8,647 nt of DNA from Anaerolineae bacterium (GCA_016783285.1 JADHWW010000185.1:1-8647), one strand, 5' to 3'; counted from the first letter of the stretch, positions 1 to 7,826 are shown. The notes: generated by a model not told the origin, from the letters alone. Program-made: numbers and translations.

Positions 1-1482
1 GAACTTTATACCATTATGCACCAGGTTGGTGACTACCTGCTGCGCCCGCTCCGCGTCGGCCAGAAGCGGGGGCAGATTGGGTGGCAAGTCAACGGTGAGG
101 CGCAGGCCGGCCCGTTCGGCCTGGGGGCGTAGGCGCTCCACCGGCGGGAGCACTATGTCGGCTACGGGAGTGGGCTTTAGGCGCAGCGGTACCAGCCCCG
201 ACTCGATGCGGGAGAGTTCCAGCAATTCCTGCACCATCTGCGTCAGTGCGTCCACCTCGGTTTCCATGCGCTCCAAAAAGTGCCGGGCCGCCGGAGGGTC
301 GTCCAGTGCCCCATCGTGCAAGGTGTCCACCAGCGCCTTTAACGAGGCCAGGGGGGTGCGCAATTCGTGGGAGATGTTGCTGATAAAGTCCCGCCGCACC
401 GTCTCCAGCCGCCGTATCTGGGTCAGGTTCTGGAGCAGCACCAGGCAGCCGTCTTGAGGTGTATCGCGCAGGGGAGTGGCAACCACCCGCAGGAAAGGCC
501 CGCGTCCCACCATCTCCACTGCCTCGCTCTGCTCCTCGTCGCTCTCCCGGCAGCGCCGCCAGACCTCGACCACCTGGTGGTCACGGGCCACCGCGACAAA
601 ACTCTGCCCCGTGGCTGTGGCCTCAGAAAGGCCCAACATCCGGGCAGCAGCGGGATTCATCAACCGCACTCGCCCTTCCCTATCGGTGATGATGACGCCG
701 TCCGCCATGTGGGTCAGCACGGCGGTCAGCGCGTTCCGCTGGTCAGCCAGGGCCTCCATCTGCGTCTGAACCTCGGTTGCCATGCGGTTAAAGGCGTCGG
801 CCAGCCGGCCCGCTTCGTCCTGGGAGGAGAGATGGATGCGCCCGTCCAGGTCGCCGTGTGCCATACGTTCGGCCAGGCGGGTCAATCCTCGCAGCGGGCG
901 GGCCAGTTGCCCGGCGATGAGTAGGGCTAATAGTCCGGCTAGCAGGGCTGTGAGCAGAGAGGCGACCGCGATGGTGCGGCGGAGATGAGCCACGCTGGTC
1001 TCGATCTGGGTCAGGGGCCAGGCAATGCGGACGATTCCCATCATCTGCCCGCCAGCCTCCACCGGGACGGCGGCGTACATCATCTCGTAGCCCATTGTCC
1101 GGCTGTGGCGGGTGCTGCCCCCCACACCATCGGCCAGGGCTTGCTGTACTTCTGGCCGACCCAGGTGGTTCTCCATCGCCGCCGGGTGCTCGTGGGAATC
1201 GCCCAGCACCACGCCATCGGCGCGGATGACCGTCACGCGGGCTTTCAGTAACTCGCCCCAGCGTTTGACCAGGGGGTCAATGGTTTCGACCGTTCCCCCT
1301 TCAACCAGCAGTGGCGCGACGGCCTCTCCCACCAACCGGGCCTCGGCCGTCAAGTGGGCGCCCAGGTCGGCCAGATAGGTCTGGCGCACGAAGCCGGAAA
1401 AGTAGACAGTCAGCGCCGTCGTCGCCAGCAGGATGAGAACGACGTAGGGGGCGGCGATGCGCCAGCGGATGCTGCGGAACAT
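1..1482 (-). CDS. PhoR/WalK-type membrane sensor histidine kinase (3' end beyond window)
   Basis: This is an inner-membrane sensor kinase that should autophosphorylate and pass phosphate to the adjacent response regulator. The 494 visible residues show a short cytoplasmic start, a first membrane helix (about 11-30), an extracytoplasmic sensor region (31-168), a second helix (169-191), a HAMP linker (about 190-242), a PAS domain (about 250-355) and a HisKA domain with H-box SHELRTPL (phosphoacceptor His372). The frame leaves the window at NLVHNGIKF, a recognisable N-box (consensus NLxxNAxKY), so only the rest of the ATPase domain is missing. The ATG at 1482 begins three bases after the regulator's stop, with GAGGG seven bases upstream, so the pair is translationally coupled. 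Gly replaces the usual Ala in the N-box. HAMP plus PAS plus HisKA is typical of PhoR/WalK. The ligand cannot be read from the sequence. Confidence 0.93.
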   Translation of the reverse strand, partial: MFRSIRWRIAAPYVVLILLATTALTVYFSGFVRQTYLADLGAHLTAEARLVGEAVAPLLVEGGTVETIDPLVKRWGELLKARVTVIRADGVVLGDSHEHPAAMENHLGRPEVQQALADGVGGSTRHSRTMGYEMMYAAVPVEAGGQMMGIVRIAWPLTQIETSVAHLRRTIAVASLLTALLAGLLALLIAGQLARPLRGLTRLAERMAHGDLDGRIHLSSQDEAGRLADAFNRMATEVQTQMEALADQRNALTAVLTHMADGVIITDREGRVRLMNPAAARMLGLSEATATGQSFVAVARDHQVVEVWRRCRESDEEQSEAVEMVGRGPFLRVVATPLRDTPQDGCLVLLQNLTQIRRLETVRRDFISNISHELRTPLASLKALVDTLHDGALDDPPAARHFLERMETEVDALTQMVQELLELSRIESGLVPLRLKPTPVADIVLPPVERLRPQAERAGLRLTVDLPPNLPPLLADAERAQQVVTNLVHNGIKF

Positions 1483-1485
1483 TTG

Positions 1486-2187
<702 letters not shown>

Positions 2188-2201
2188 CTCTTTCACCTCC
2201 G

Positions 2202-2236
2202 TTGCGCCAGTCCCTATTCTCCTCTAATTGGCGCAA
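2202..2236 (-). promoter_or_regulatory. Inverted repeat TTGCGCCA/TGGCGCAA in the response-regulator leader
   Basis: Perfect 8-bp arms lie at 2229-2236 and 2202-2209, separated by 19 bp. Read on the minus strand, the second arm ends one base before the GGAGG ribosome binding site of the response regulator. It could be a dimer operator, for example for autoregulation, or an RNA hairpin that affects ribosome access. A third TTGCGC motif lies at 2284-2291. No function is proven. Confidence 0.45.
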
Positions 2237-2275
2237 AAAGCAAGTGAAAATCCCAGTTCCCAGGTGATTCCTGGC

Positions 2276-2296
2276 AACGTTGTTGCGCAACACGTT
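2276..2296. repeat. Near-perfect palindrome after the second WtpA-like gene
   Basis: This palindrome is built on a perfect GTTGCGCAAC core, extended to AACG(T)T arms with one unpaired base. It lies 10 bp past the stop of the upstream gene. A smaller CCAGG/CCTGG stem follows on the minus strand. Neither stem is followed at once by a clear T-run, so this is not a convincing intrinsic terminator. An operator, or a weak terminator between the transporter operon and the two-component genes, is possible. The 118-bp gap (2188-2305) holds no gene. Confidence 0.35.
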
Positions 2297-2305
2297 ACCT
2301 ATCGT

Positions 2306-3355
2306 CTATTTGACCAACGCTTGCAACGCGGTGGGTAAGGCGTCTTTATTGTCGGCGACCGGCGGCAGGATCATCGGATGCCGGTTCTCCGCCATGATCG
2401 CCTGCCCCTCCGGGCCGACGAGAAACCGGATGAACTCGACAGCCAGGTCGGGGTGTGGAGCATTGGCCGGTATGGTGAGGCCGTAAGCGATGGACAGGCC
2501 CTCAAACTCTGGATTGACACTGGCAAAGCGCTGGAAATCGAGGCTGACGCGGACGCGCTCATAGTTGTCCTGGTATGTTTTGTCGCTCAGGTCAATCTCT
2601 GGCGGCAATGGCAAGAACTCGAGCCCGTGTTGGCGGGCGACGCTCTCGTATTCAAAGGCATAGTCCAAATCGCCCGACTGGAGGAGCGCCAGCAGCCGCA
2701 CGCTGGAGCCGCGCATCACAAGCCCACTCTCCTTTTCGGGTTGCAGTACTTCCGGTATCAGGATGGCGCTGACGTCGCCGCGCGTCTGCACCCGGATGGG
2801 CTGGGTGAAGCGACGGCCGAAAAGATCGGCAAAGATATCCTGGCCGCCATAGTGTGATCCTGCCAACTGGGCCAGCATCAGGCCGCGATACCCGCAGGCA
2901 TCGAAACGTGGGTCGGAGAGACCCAGCAGCACGCCGGGCCGGGATAGGATCTCGTACCAGTTCTCGGCGCTGATCTCGTCCGCGTGCGCGCTCTGCGGTG
3001 TGTAGGCGATCCCCAGCCGGTTCGTGGCGAACTGAAGCGTCCAGGTGGCGTAGGGTTGGCCCGTCTCTGGGTCTTTAGTCTCGTACATCAGCATGGGGAT
3101 CAACGCATAGTCCGCCACGGCGACGATGTCCGCCAGTTCATCGAGTTCGGTCACGTGCCGGACGCACTGGATGCTGCCGTGGCCGTCCATCAACACGTCT
3201 ACGTCGGGATGCTTTGCCTCAAACACGGCCTCCAGGTCATCGAACGGGATGACCAGACTGCCGGCGAGGAGCACGTGCATCTGTGTTTTTTCCCCAGGAG
3301 GCAGCGTGCAGGCGTTGAGAACCAGGGCCAGGATGAGACAGTATAATTTCTTCAT
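2306..3355 (-). CDS. WtpA/ModA-type oxyanion-binding lipoprotein (second copy)
   Basis: This is an extracytoplasmic substrate-binding protein of 349 residues from the molybdate/tungstate (archaeal-type ModA/WtpA) family. A lipoprotein signal peptide ends in lipobox LNAC (Cys16). Visible family motifs are AGSL (31-34), a GHGS loop (58-61), ENWYEIL, the DACGYR segment with Asp152, DYAFEYESVA with Glu235, and the C-terminal YGLTIPxNAPxPDLAVEF...GPEGQAIM. In archaeal ModA/WtpA structures two carboxylates complete octahedral oxyanion binding; Asp152 and Glu235 appear to be their equivalents (family-based inference). Compared with the first copy it has a longer loop before GSSVRLLALLQSGD and lacks any C-terminal extra domain. 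The start lies nine bases after the DUF364 stop with only a weak GGGT upstream, suggesting reinitiation. No wtpB-like permease is adjacent. Tungstate, molybdate or another tetrahedral anion could be the ligand. Confidence 0.88.
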   Translation of the reverse strand: MKKLYCLILALVLNACTLPPGEKTQMHVLLAGSLVIPFDDLEAVFEAKHPDVDVLMDGHGSIQCVRHVTELDELADIVAVADYALIPMLMYETKDPETGQPYATWTLQFATNRLGIAYTPQSAHADEISAENWYEILSRPGVLLGLSDPRFDACGYRGLMLAQLAGSHYGGQDIFADLFGRRFTQPIRVQTRGDVSAILIPEVLQPEKESGLVMRGSSVRLLALLQSGDLDYAFEYESVARQHGLEFLPLPPEIDLSDKTYQDNYERVRVSLDFQRFASVNPEFEGLSIAYGLTIPANAPHPDLAVEFIRFLVGPEGQAIMAENRHPMILPPVADNKDALPTALQALVK

Positions 3356-3364
3356 TTTTACCCG

Positions 3365-4084
3365 TCAGCGGCTCATGGGGCAAAAGTGTTCCAGGCGAAG
3401 TAACCTTGCTGCCCCCGATATAGTCACTCCATAGAAAATGACCGGCTTGGGTCCGTGAAGAAATCCAGCCAATGTCCCATTTGCCGCACTGGTTCCGGTC
3501 ACCAGGGCCAGGTCACACCATTCGAGATGCTCCGTGGTCTTTTCCGGCCCCCATATTCTCACCCCGTACTTTTCCCGACCGATGTTTTCGCCGTCGAGAT
3601 CGGTGACCCGCAGATCGAATTGCTGAGAGAGTGCCTCTGCCATTCGCGGCTGGAACCCCACCAGGGCTATCCTACGACCGGTGTGTTTCTCCCTCAAGTA
3701 TTTGACCAGTTCCTGGGCACATCTTGGCGGTTCCTCATTCCGGCAGTGGACGGTGCCCGAGACGAGCCCCAGGTATCTCATCACCGCATTGAGGGCAGAA
3801 ACGAACACTGCCCGGCGGAAATTGTTCTTCAAGTCCATCTCCAGCACCTCGGCCAGAGTCCCGCCAAAGTCCCCGTACATATCGGTAAAGGCCTGCCCCT
3901 TGGCCCCCTGGAACTCGGCCTGCATCAGCCTTTCCTTTCCCTTGACCAGAGGGTAGTCCTTATCCTCCGGGTTCCCAATAGCCTCCTCCGGGGAGAGGGG
4001 GAAAGCGCGGATGACGATCTCTTTCGGCCCCAGGTCGTTTTGTTGGACAATTCGAGCCAGGTCTTTTCGAAGAACTTGAAACAT
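3365..4084 (-). CDS. DUF4213/DUF364 putative heavy-metal chelation protein
   Basis: This is a predicted cytoplasmic protein of 239 residues. The N-terminal half resembles the DUF4213 enolase-N-like domain, with GNPEDKDYPLVKGKE (37-51), the GQAFTD segment and the conserved TVHCRNEEPPRCA (111-123). The C-terminal half is the Rossmann-like DUF364 domain, with RRIALVGFQPRM (137-148), WCDLALVTGTSAANGTL (189-205) and VIFYGVTISGAARLL. Cys114, Cys122, Cys190, Cys235 and His113 are candidate metal ligands, by inference. The family is known mainly from structural genomics and from its frequent position beside metal transporters; its reaction is unsettled. I prefer the ATG at 4084, preceded by GGAGGTGAG. 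An earlier ATG at 4138 overlaps the end of the ATPase gene and would add 18 residues not expected in the family. Its place between ATPase and binding protein suggests handling of the imported ion or its chelate. Confidence 0.85.
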   Translation of the reverse strand: MFQVLRKDLARIVQQNDLGPKEIVIRAFPLSPEEAIGNPEDKDYPLVKGKERLMQAEFQGAKGQAFTDMYGDFGGTLAEVLEMDLKNNFRRAVFVSALNAVMRYLGLVSGTVHCRNEEPPRCAQELVKYLREKHTGRRIALVGFQPRMAEALSQQFDLRVTDLDGENIGREKYGVRIWGPEKTTEHLEWCDLALVTGTSAANGTLAGFLHGPKPVIFYGVTISGAARLLRLEHFCPMSR

Positions 4085-4124
4085 AGGCTCCTCACCTCCA
4101 CATAGTCTTGTCGCGTAACAATGC

Positions 4125-5183
4125 TTACTGGCTGGCATTTTGGCAGACCTTTATCCTCTTCAACTTGAATATGAGAAAGATCTCCTGGCCCACCTCCAAG
4201 CCCATACTCTCAAAAATATGATGCGGCAGTTCTGCCACGATCTGATTGCCCCCAACCTTGACTGTTAGCCTGACCGACTCCGGGGAGACTCTCAGGCCGG
4301 AGATAGTGCCCTTGAACCGGTTGACTTTGGGGCCGGGTGGCTTCATCGGAGAAACGTATACGTCCCGGGGAAATAGCGCAACTCTGCGGACCGCATTCCC
4401 CTCGTGGGGGACGACTATAGGCAACCCACCGCAGGTCGCCTCCACCAGCCCATGACCCAGGCTGCGGGTGCTGTCACATTGCAGGATGTTGGGCGCTCCT
4501 ATAAAGGCAGCCACCTTTTCATTTGCCGGCCAAAAGAAGACCTCCTCCGGTTTTCCCACCTGCTCTATGCGACCATCCTGAATGACAGCCACCCTATCGG
4601 CCACATCCTCAGACTCCGCCAGTTCGTGAGTCACATATAGTGTGGTGATTCTCAGCCTCTGCTGAAGCCGCCTCAACTCGGGCCTCAAGTACTTGGAGGT
4701 CTGCAAGTCCAGGCTGTTCAGAGGCTCATCCAGAAGCAGGATTCCGGGGGAGGGGGCCAGGGCTCTGGCGAGGGCCACCCGTTGCCTCTCTCCGCCGCTG
4801 AGGCGTCGGGGATAGCGGGAGACCAGGTGTTCGATCCTCATCAGCGCGAGCAATTCCTCCACCCGGTCTTTCGCTTTTTCCCGGGGCCACCCTCGTGCCC
4901 TCAACCCGTAGGCCACGTTCGAGGCTATGTCGAGATGGGGAAACAGCACCAGGTTCTGGAACAGGTAACCCACCCCTCTCCTCTGTGGTGGCAGACCATC
5001 CACGGAGACGCCATCGAAGAGCACCGCGCCCTCGTACTCGATCAAACCGGCAATGACGTTGAGCAAAGTCGTTTTGCCTGCGCCATTCGGTCCCAGGAGC
5101 ACCAGTAACTCGCCGGGAAGAACCTGGAGGTTTACTCCCCGGCAGGCGTAATTATGTATGCCCCTGAGTTCGATCCCTGGCAT
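4125..5183 (-). CDS. ABC importer ATPase with C-terminal TOBE-like domain
   Basis: This is the cytoplasmic ATP-hydrolysing subunit of an importer, 352 residues long. It has Walker A GPNGAGKTT (31-39), Q-loop Gln76 in YLFQN, signature LSGGERQR (128-135), Walker B ILLLDE (148-153), a D-loop NSLD and switch His186 in YVTHE. After about residue 230 (FIGAPNIL) comes a regulatory extension with a TOBE-like beta domain at about 285-348 (KGTISGL...VRLTVKVGGNQIVAEL...VGQEIFLIFK). That architecture is usual in ModC/WtpC, CysA, PotA and MalK. SsuB/TauB ATPases, the normal partners of the neighbouring permease type, are about 250-270 residues and lack it. The start lies one base after the permease stop, with GGTGGAG upstream, so coupling to the permease is strong. 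In Mo/W ATPases such domains can bind the anion for feedback inhibition; whether this one does is unknown. Confidence 0.93.
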   Translation of the reverse strand: MPGIELRGIHNYACRGVNLQVLPGELLVLLGPNGAGKTTLLNVIAGLIEYEGAVLFDGVSVDGLPPQRRGVGYLFQNLVLFPHLDIASNVAYGLRARGWPREKAKDRVEELLALMRIEHLVSRYPRRLSGGERQRVALARALAPSPGILLLDEPLNSLDLQTSKYLRPELRRLQQRLRITTLYVTHELAESEDVADRVAVIQDGRIEQVGKPEEVFFWPANEKVAAFIGAPNILQCDSTRSLGHGLVEATCGGLPIVVPHEGNAVRRVALFPRDVYVSPMKPPGPKVNRFKGTISGLRVSPESVRLTVKVGGNQIVAELPHHIFESMGLEVGQEIFLIFKLKRIKVCQNASQ

Positions 5184-5184
5184 G

Positions 5185-5946
5185 CTAACTCCACCGGTGG
5201 GTGAGTCTGCCTTCTACGTAGTCGAAAAACCTCTCGAAGGAGAAACACATCAGGGACAGTACCATCAGGCAGACGATGATGATGTCCACACGGATGAGGC
5301 TCTCGGCTCTCATGAGCAGAGCCCCGATTCCGGTAGGGATGGCCACCATCTCCGCGGCTATGATCACCCTCCAGGCCATGCCCGCCTCCAGCCTGAGCCC
5401 GGTGAAAATAGTAGGCACGGCCAGAGGCAGGGCAACGGTGATCAGAACTCGAAGGTCCGAAGCGCCCAGTGTCCTGGCTGCCCGAACAAAGTTTCTGTCC
5501 ACGCTTCTGATGCCGGTGGCGGTGTTGTAGCAGATGGGGAAAAAGGAACAGATAAATATTACGGCTATCGGCAGCGCCTCATTGACGCCGATCCAGAGCA
5601 TGAGCAGTGGCAGCCAGCCCAGCGCCGGAATCGGATAGAGAAGGCTGATTATGGGGCTGAGTGCCCGGTTGAGAAATTCCTTCCACCCCATCAGGGTGCC
5701 GATGAGTAGCCCGGCGATGGAGCCGGTACAAAAGCCAGTCAGTACTCGAACGAGACTGCTCAGGAAACTGTCCACCAACACTCCATTGGCAATCAGGTGG
5801 TAGGACTCTTGCATCACCACGGAGAAAGGGGGAAAAAAGAAGTGGCCGGGGATGAGGTCCAGTCGGGCTACCACTTCCCATACGGCCAGAAATACGGCCA
5901 CCGGCAGTATCCCCCACTCCGGTCTAATCTTCTCAAGCCTATTCAT
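5185..5946 (-). CDS. SsuC/TauC-type ABC transporter permease
   Basis: This is an inner-membrane permease of 253 residues from the binding-protein-dependent transport family, closest in style to sulfonate/taurine/nitrate (SsuC/TauC/NrtB) permeases. About six membrane helices are visible, beginning at WGILPVAVFLAVWEVVA. The ATPase-coupling EAA loop is recognisable at RAARTLGASDLRVLITVALPLAVP, followed by FTGLRLEAGMAWRVIIAAEMVA, a signature of this subgroup. The ATG at 5946 overlaps the stop of the preceding binding-protein remnant (shared ATGAATAG), a classic coupling arrangement. A TTG two codons earlier (5952) is a less likely start. Substrate cannot be predicted: the family's usual binding protein is destroyed here, and the intact binding proteins nearby belong to a different (WtpA) family. 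Confidence 0.93.
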   Translation of the reverse strand: MNRLEKIRPEWGILPVAVFLAVWEVVARLDLIPGHFFFPPFSVVMQESYHLIANGVLVDSFLSSLVRVLTGFCTGSIAGLLIGTLMGWKEFLNRALSPIISLLYPIPALGWLPLLMLWIGVNEALPIAVIFICSFFPICYNTATGIRSVDRNFVRAARTLGASDLRVLITVALPLAVPTIFTGLRLEAGMAWRVIIAAEMVAIPTGIGALLMRAESLIRVDIIIVCLMVLSLMCFSFERFFDYVEGRLTHRWS

Positions 5947-6402
5947 CTTCAAGGAAGCTCAAATCCAGAATATCTTTAGCATTGAAGCTGCTCTTTATGT
6001 ACCCCAGTTCCGCCATGTAATCTATCACTTCTTGCACCGTGTCTGAATCAACAGCAGGCGTGTATTCCAGGCGGCCCATGGAACGCAGCAAGACCTCTGG
6101 CGTGATCTCGAACTTTGTGGCGACCTCGGCTGCTCTGGCAGGCAGAACCGTCTGCCCTGTGACTGACAACTGCCGGGCCATGATGACCGCTGCCTCGTCC
6201 GGGTGCTGATTGATCCAATCCGTTGCTCTCTGGCTTGTCCCTACCAATTTGCTCACTATTTCGGGATGTTCCTCCAGGAGTTCCTCCTTGACCACGAGCA
6301 CACTTCCTTGCATCTCGGGCCAGATATCTTGGCTGGTGAGCAGCAGCCGACGAGCGCGGTCAACGCTAGAAGGAGAATGACGGTTGGAAGTAGCTTTCTC
6401 AT
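5939..6402 (-). pseudogene. Internally deleted NMT1/SsuA-type binding protein
   Basis: The 5' part (ATG at 6402) encodes a good lipoprotein signal peptide ending in lipobox LVGC (Cys20). That frame soon turns into non-family sequence and stops at 6256. In a different frame, the last ~135 residues of an NMT1/SsuA/TauA-like binding protein are well preserved, from about RLLLTSQDIWPEMQGSVLVV (near 6349) to the stop at 5939. They include the familiar WINQHPDEAA helix region. Intact relatives are about 310-340 residues, so the ligand-binding lobe of roughly 170-190 residues is missing. The junction falls near 6330-6350. Upstream, GGAGGT inside the end of the preceding gene serves this start, three bases after that stop, and the downstream overlap with the permease is intact. 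This indicates a deletion inside a once-normal operon gene. A shorter product could start at Met 6313, but it would lack export and binding functions. Confidence 0.82.
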
Positions 6403-6405
6403 CGG

Positions 6406-7809
6406 TTACTTGACCTCCATGGCTACCACGCCCTTGACCCAGAAATTAGTGTCCATTCCGGGCATGGCCATACGGAGACTGTCACCGTCGAACGCGACCA
6501 GGCAATCCGCGCAAGCCTGCGCGTCGGCGAGCGCCAGGTCAACGCTGTAGCCATCGTCGGCGGTGAGGGTGAGCGTCGCGCCGGTCGGACTGGCCGCCTC
6601 CAGGATTTTTGTCAAACGCACACCTTCGTAGGTCTGCTCGCCTTTCTTGGGATGTTCGACTGTGACCTCCTCTGCGCCCATTGCCTCCAGGTCGCTCCTG
6701 GAAAGCGCCAGTTCGTTCTCGACCGCGCCGGTGACGTTCAGGGCGGCGTCAGTTGCGGGCGCCGAGGCCGGCGATGCTGCCGCCGCCGCCACCACGTTCT
6801 CCAGTTCATCGGGCACGGCGTCCACGTCACCCGCGACCGGCGGCACGATGGGCGGCTGGCCCTGCGCCTCCATGATCGCCTGCCCCTCAGGACCTAAAAG
6901 GAACTGGACGAACTCGAGCGCCAGGTCCGGGCTGGGCGCGTTCCTGGGAATGGTCACGCCATAGACGATGGGCTTGCCTGTCATCGTCATGGTCGTCCCC
7001 GGCTCCTTGCCGGCGATCTCTACCGTCGCCTGGCTGTAAAAGCCGGCCTGCTCGACCATGCTCAAGTTGATCTCGTCCGGCAGCTCGACGAACTTTAACC
7101 TGTGCTGCACCGCCACCGAGCGATACTCCCAGGCATAGTCCATATCGCCCGACTCCAGCAGCGCGATGAGTTCCACCGACTTGGGGCGCACGTTCTCCGG
7201 CGGGCAGTGCTCCTCCAGTTGCGCGTTCAATCCGGGCACTCCGTAGTGCGCCTCGGCCAGTTGCCACACCAACAGCGTGCGGTAGCCGCAGGGATCGGCG
7301 TCGGGGTCGGAGTGGCCATAGATCACCCTGTCATGGGTGAGAATCTCGTACCAGTTGTCCGCGTTGATCTCGTCGGCGTACAACGACTCGTCAGTGTAGG
7401 CGACGACCATCGTGTTGCGGGCGAACCGGACGTTCCAGTCGGCAAAGTCAGGGATCAGCAACTTGTCAATGACCGTATAGTCGGCCGACATCATCACGTC
7501 GGCCTCGCGCTCCAACTCGCTGATCTTGCGGGCGGCCGCGTTACTGCCCGATGCCTCGGTCTCAAAGGTCACACCAGAGTGCTGGGCCTGAAACGCTTCC
7601 GTCAGTTCCTTCATCGGCACGGTCAGGCTGCCGGCGTGAAAGATGATCAGTTTGCCCTCCAGGGCTGCTGGCTGCTCGGGGGCAGCCGTGGGTTGCTCAA
7701 CAGCCGTCGGCTGCTCAGATACATCTACATCCGTCGGCGATGTACAGCCAGCCACCGGGGCCAGCACAATCATCAGGGCTACAGTCGCCCAGAACATTTG
7801 CTTTTTCAT
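6406..7809 (-). CDS. WtpA/ModA-type lipoprotein fused to molybdopterin-oxidoreductase-like domain
   Basis: This 467-residue exported lipoprotein has its lipobox at VAGC (Cys22), followed by a Pro/Thr/Ala/Glu-rich linker (about 23-50). Residues 52-340 form a WtpA/ModA-type oxyanion-binding module: FHAGSLTVP (57-65), SGSN (87-90), NWYEIL, DPCGYR with Asp172, DYAWEYRSVA with Glu228, and YGVTIPRNAPSPDLALEF...GPEGQAIM. The Asp and Glu match the carboxylates expected to bind the metal oxyanion. After an Ala-rich hinge (341-356), residues 357-467 (LNVTGAVENELALSRSDLEAM...YEGVRLTKILEAA...DDGYSVDLALADA...WVKGVVAMEVK) resemble the short SUOX-fold domain of molybdopterin-dependent oxidoreductases. That tail contains CADC (433-436). 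Ordinary WtpA ends near residue 340 of this numbering. AAGGAGGG precedes the ATG by nine bases. It is the first gene of the operon. Confidence 0.88.
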   Translation of the reverse strand: MKKQMFWATVALMIVLAPVAGCTSPTDVDVSEQPTAVEQPTAAPEQPAALEGKLIIFHAGSLTVPMKELTEAFQAQHSGVTFETEASGSNAAARKISELEREADVMMSADYTVIDKLLIPDFADWNVRFARNTMVVAYTDESLYADEINADNWYEILTHDRVIYGHSDPDADPCGYRTLLVWQLAEAHYGVPGLNAQLEEHCPPENVRPKSVELIALLESGDMDYAWEYRSVAVQHRLKFVELPDEINLSMVEQAGFYSQATVEIAGKEPGTTMTMTGKPIVYGVTIPRNAPSPDLALEFVQFLLGPEGQAIMEAQGQPPIVPPVAGDVDAVPDELENVVAAAAASPASAPATDAALNVTGAVENELALSRSDLEAMGAEEVTVEHPKKGEQTYEGVRLTKILEAASPTGATLTLTADDGYSVDLALADAQACADCLVAFDGDSLRMAMPGMDTNFWVKGVVAMEVK

Positions 7810-7818
7810 CGTGAGTCT

Positions 7819-7826
7819 CCCTCCTT
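7819..7826 (-). promoter_or_regulatory. Strong ribosome binding site of the fused WtpA gene
   Basis: AAGGAGGG on the minus strand, nine bases before the ATG at 7809, is near-ideal and fixes that start. It lies only 12 bp from the octamer tandem repeat. Confidence 0.8.

Noticed and set aside
2188..2305. Promoter for the two-component genes in the 118-bp gap
   Set aside because: Only poor matches were found (TTGCTT with GAGAAT), so the pair may instead be read through from the transporter operon. I could not support a separate promoter.
3455..4105. Plus-strand open frame opposite the DUF364 gene
   Set aside because: It is an antisense shadow without family motifs, while the minus strand shows full DUF4213/DUF364 motifs.
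4085..4138. Upstream ATG at 4138 as start of the DUF364 gene
   Set aside because: It lacks a proper ribosome binding site and overlaps the ATPase end, whereas the ATG at 4084 has GGAGGTGAG in place and starts where the family normally begins.
5939..6402. Programmed frameshift or single-base sequencing error joining signal peptide and C-terminal part
   Set aside because: Restoring the frame would still leave the protein without about 170 residues of binding lobe, so a real deletion or an assembly collapse is needed.
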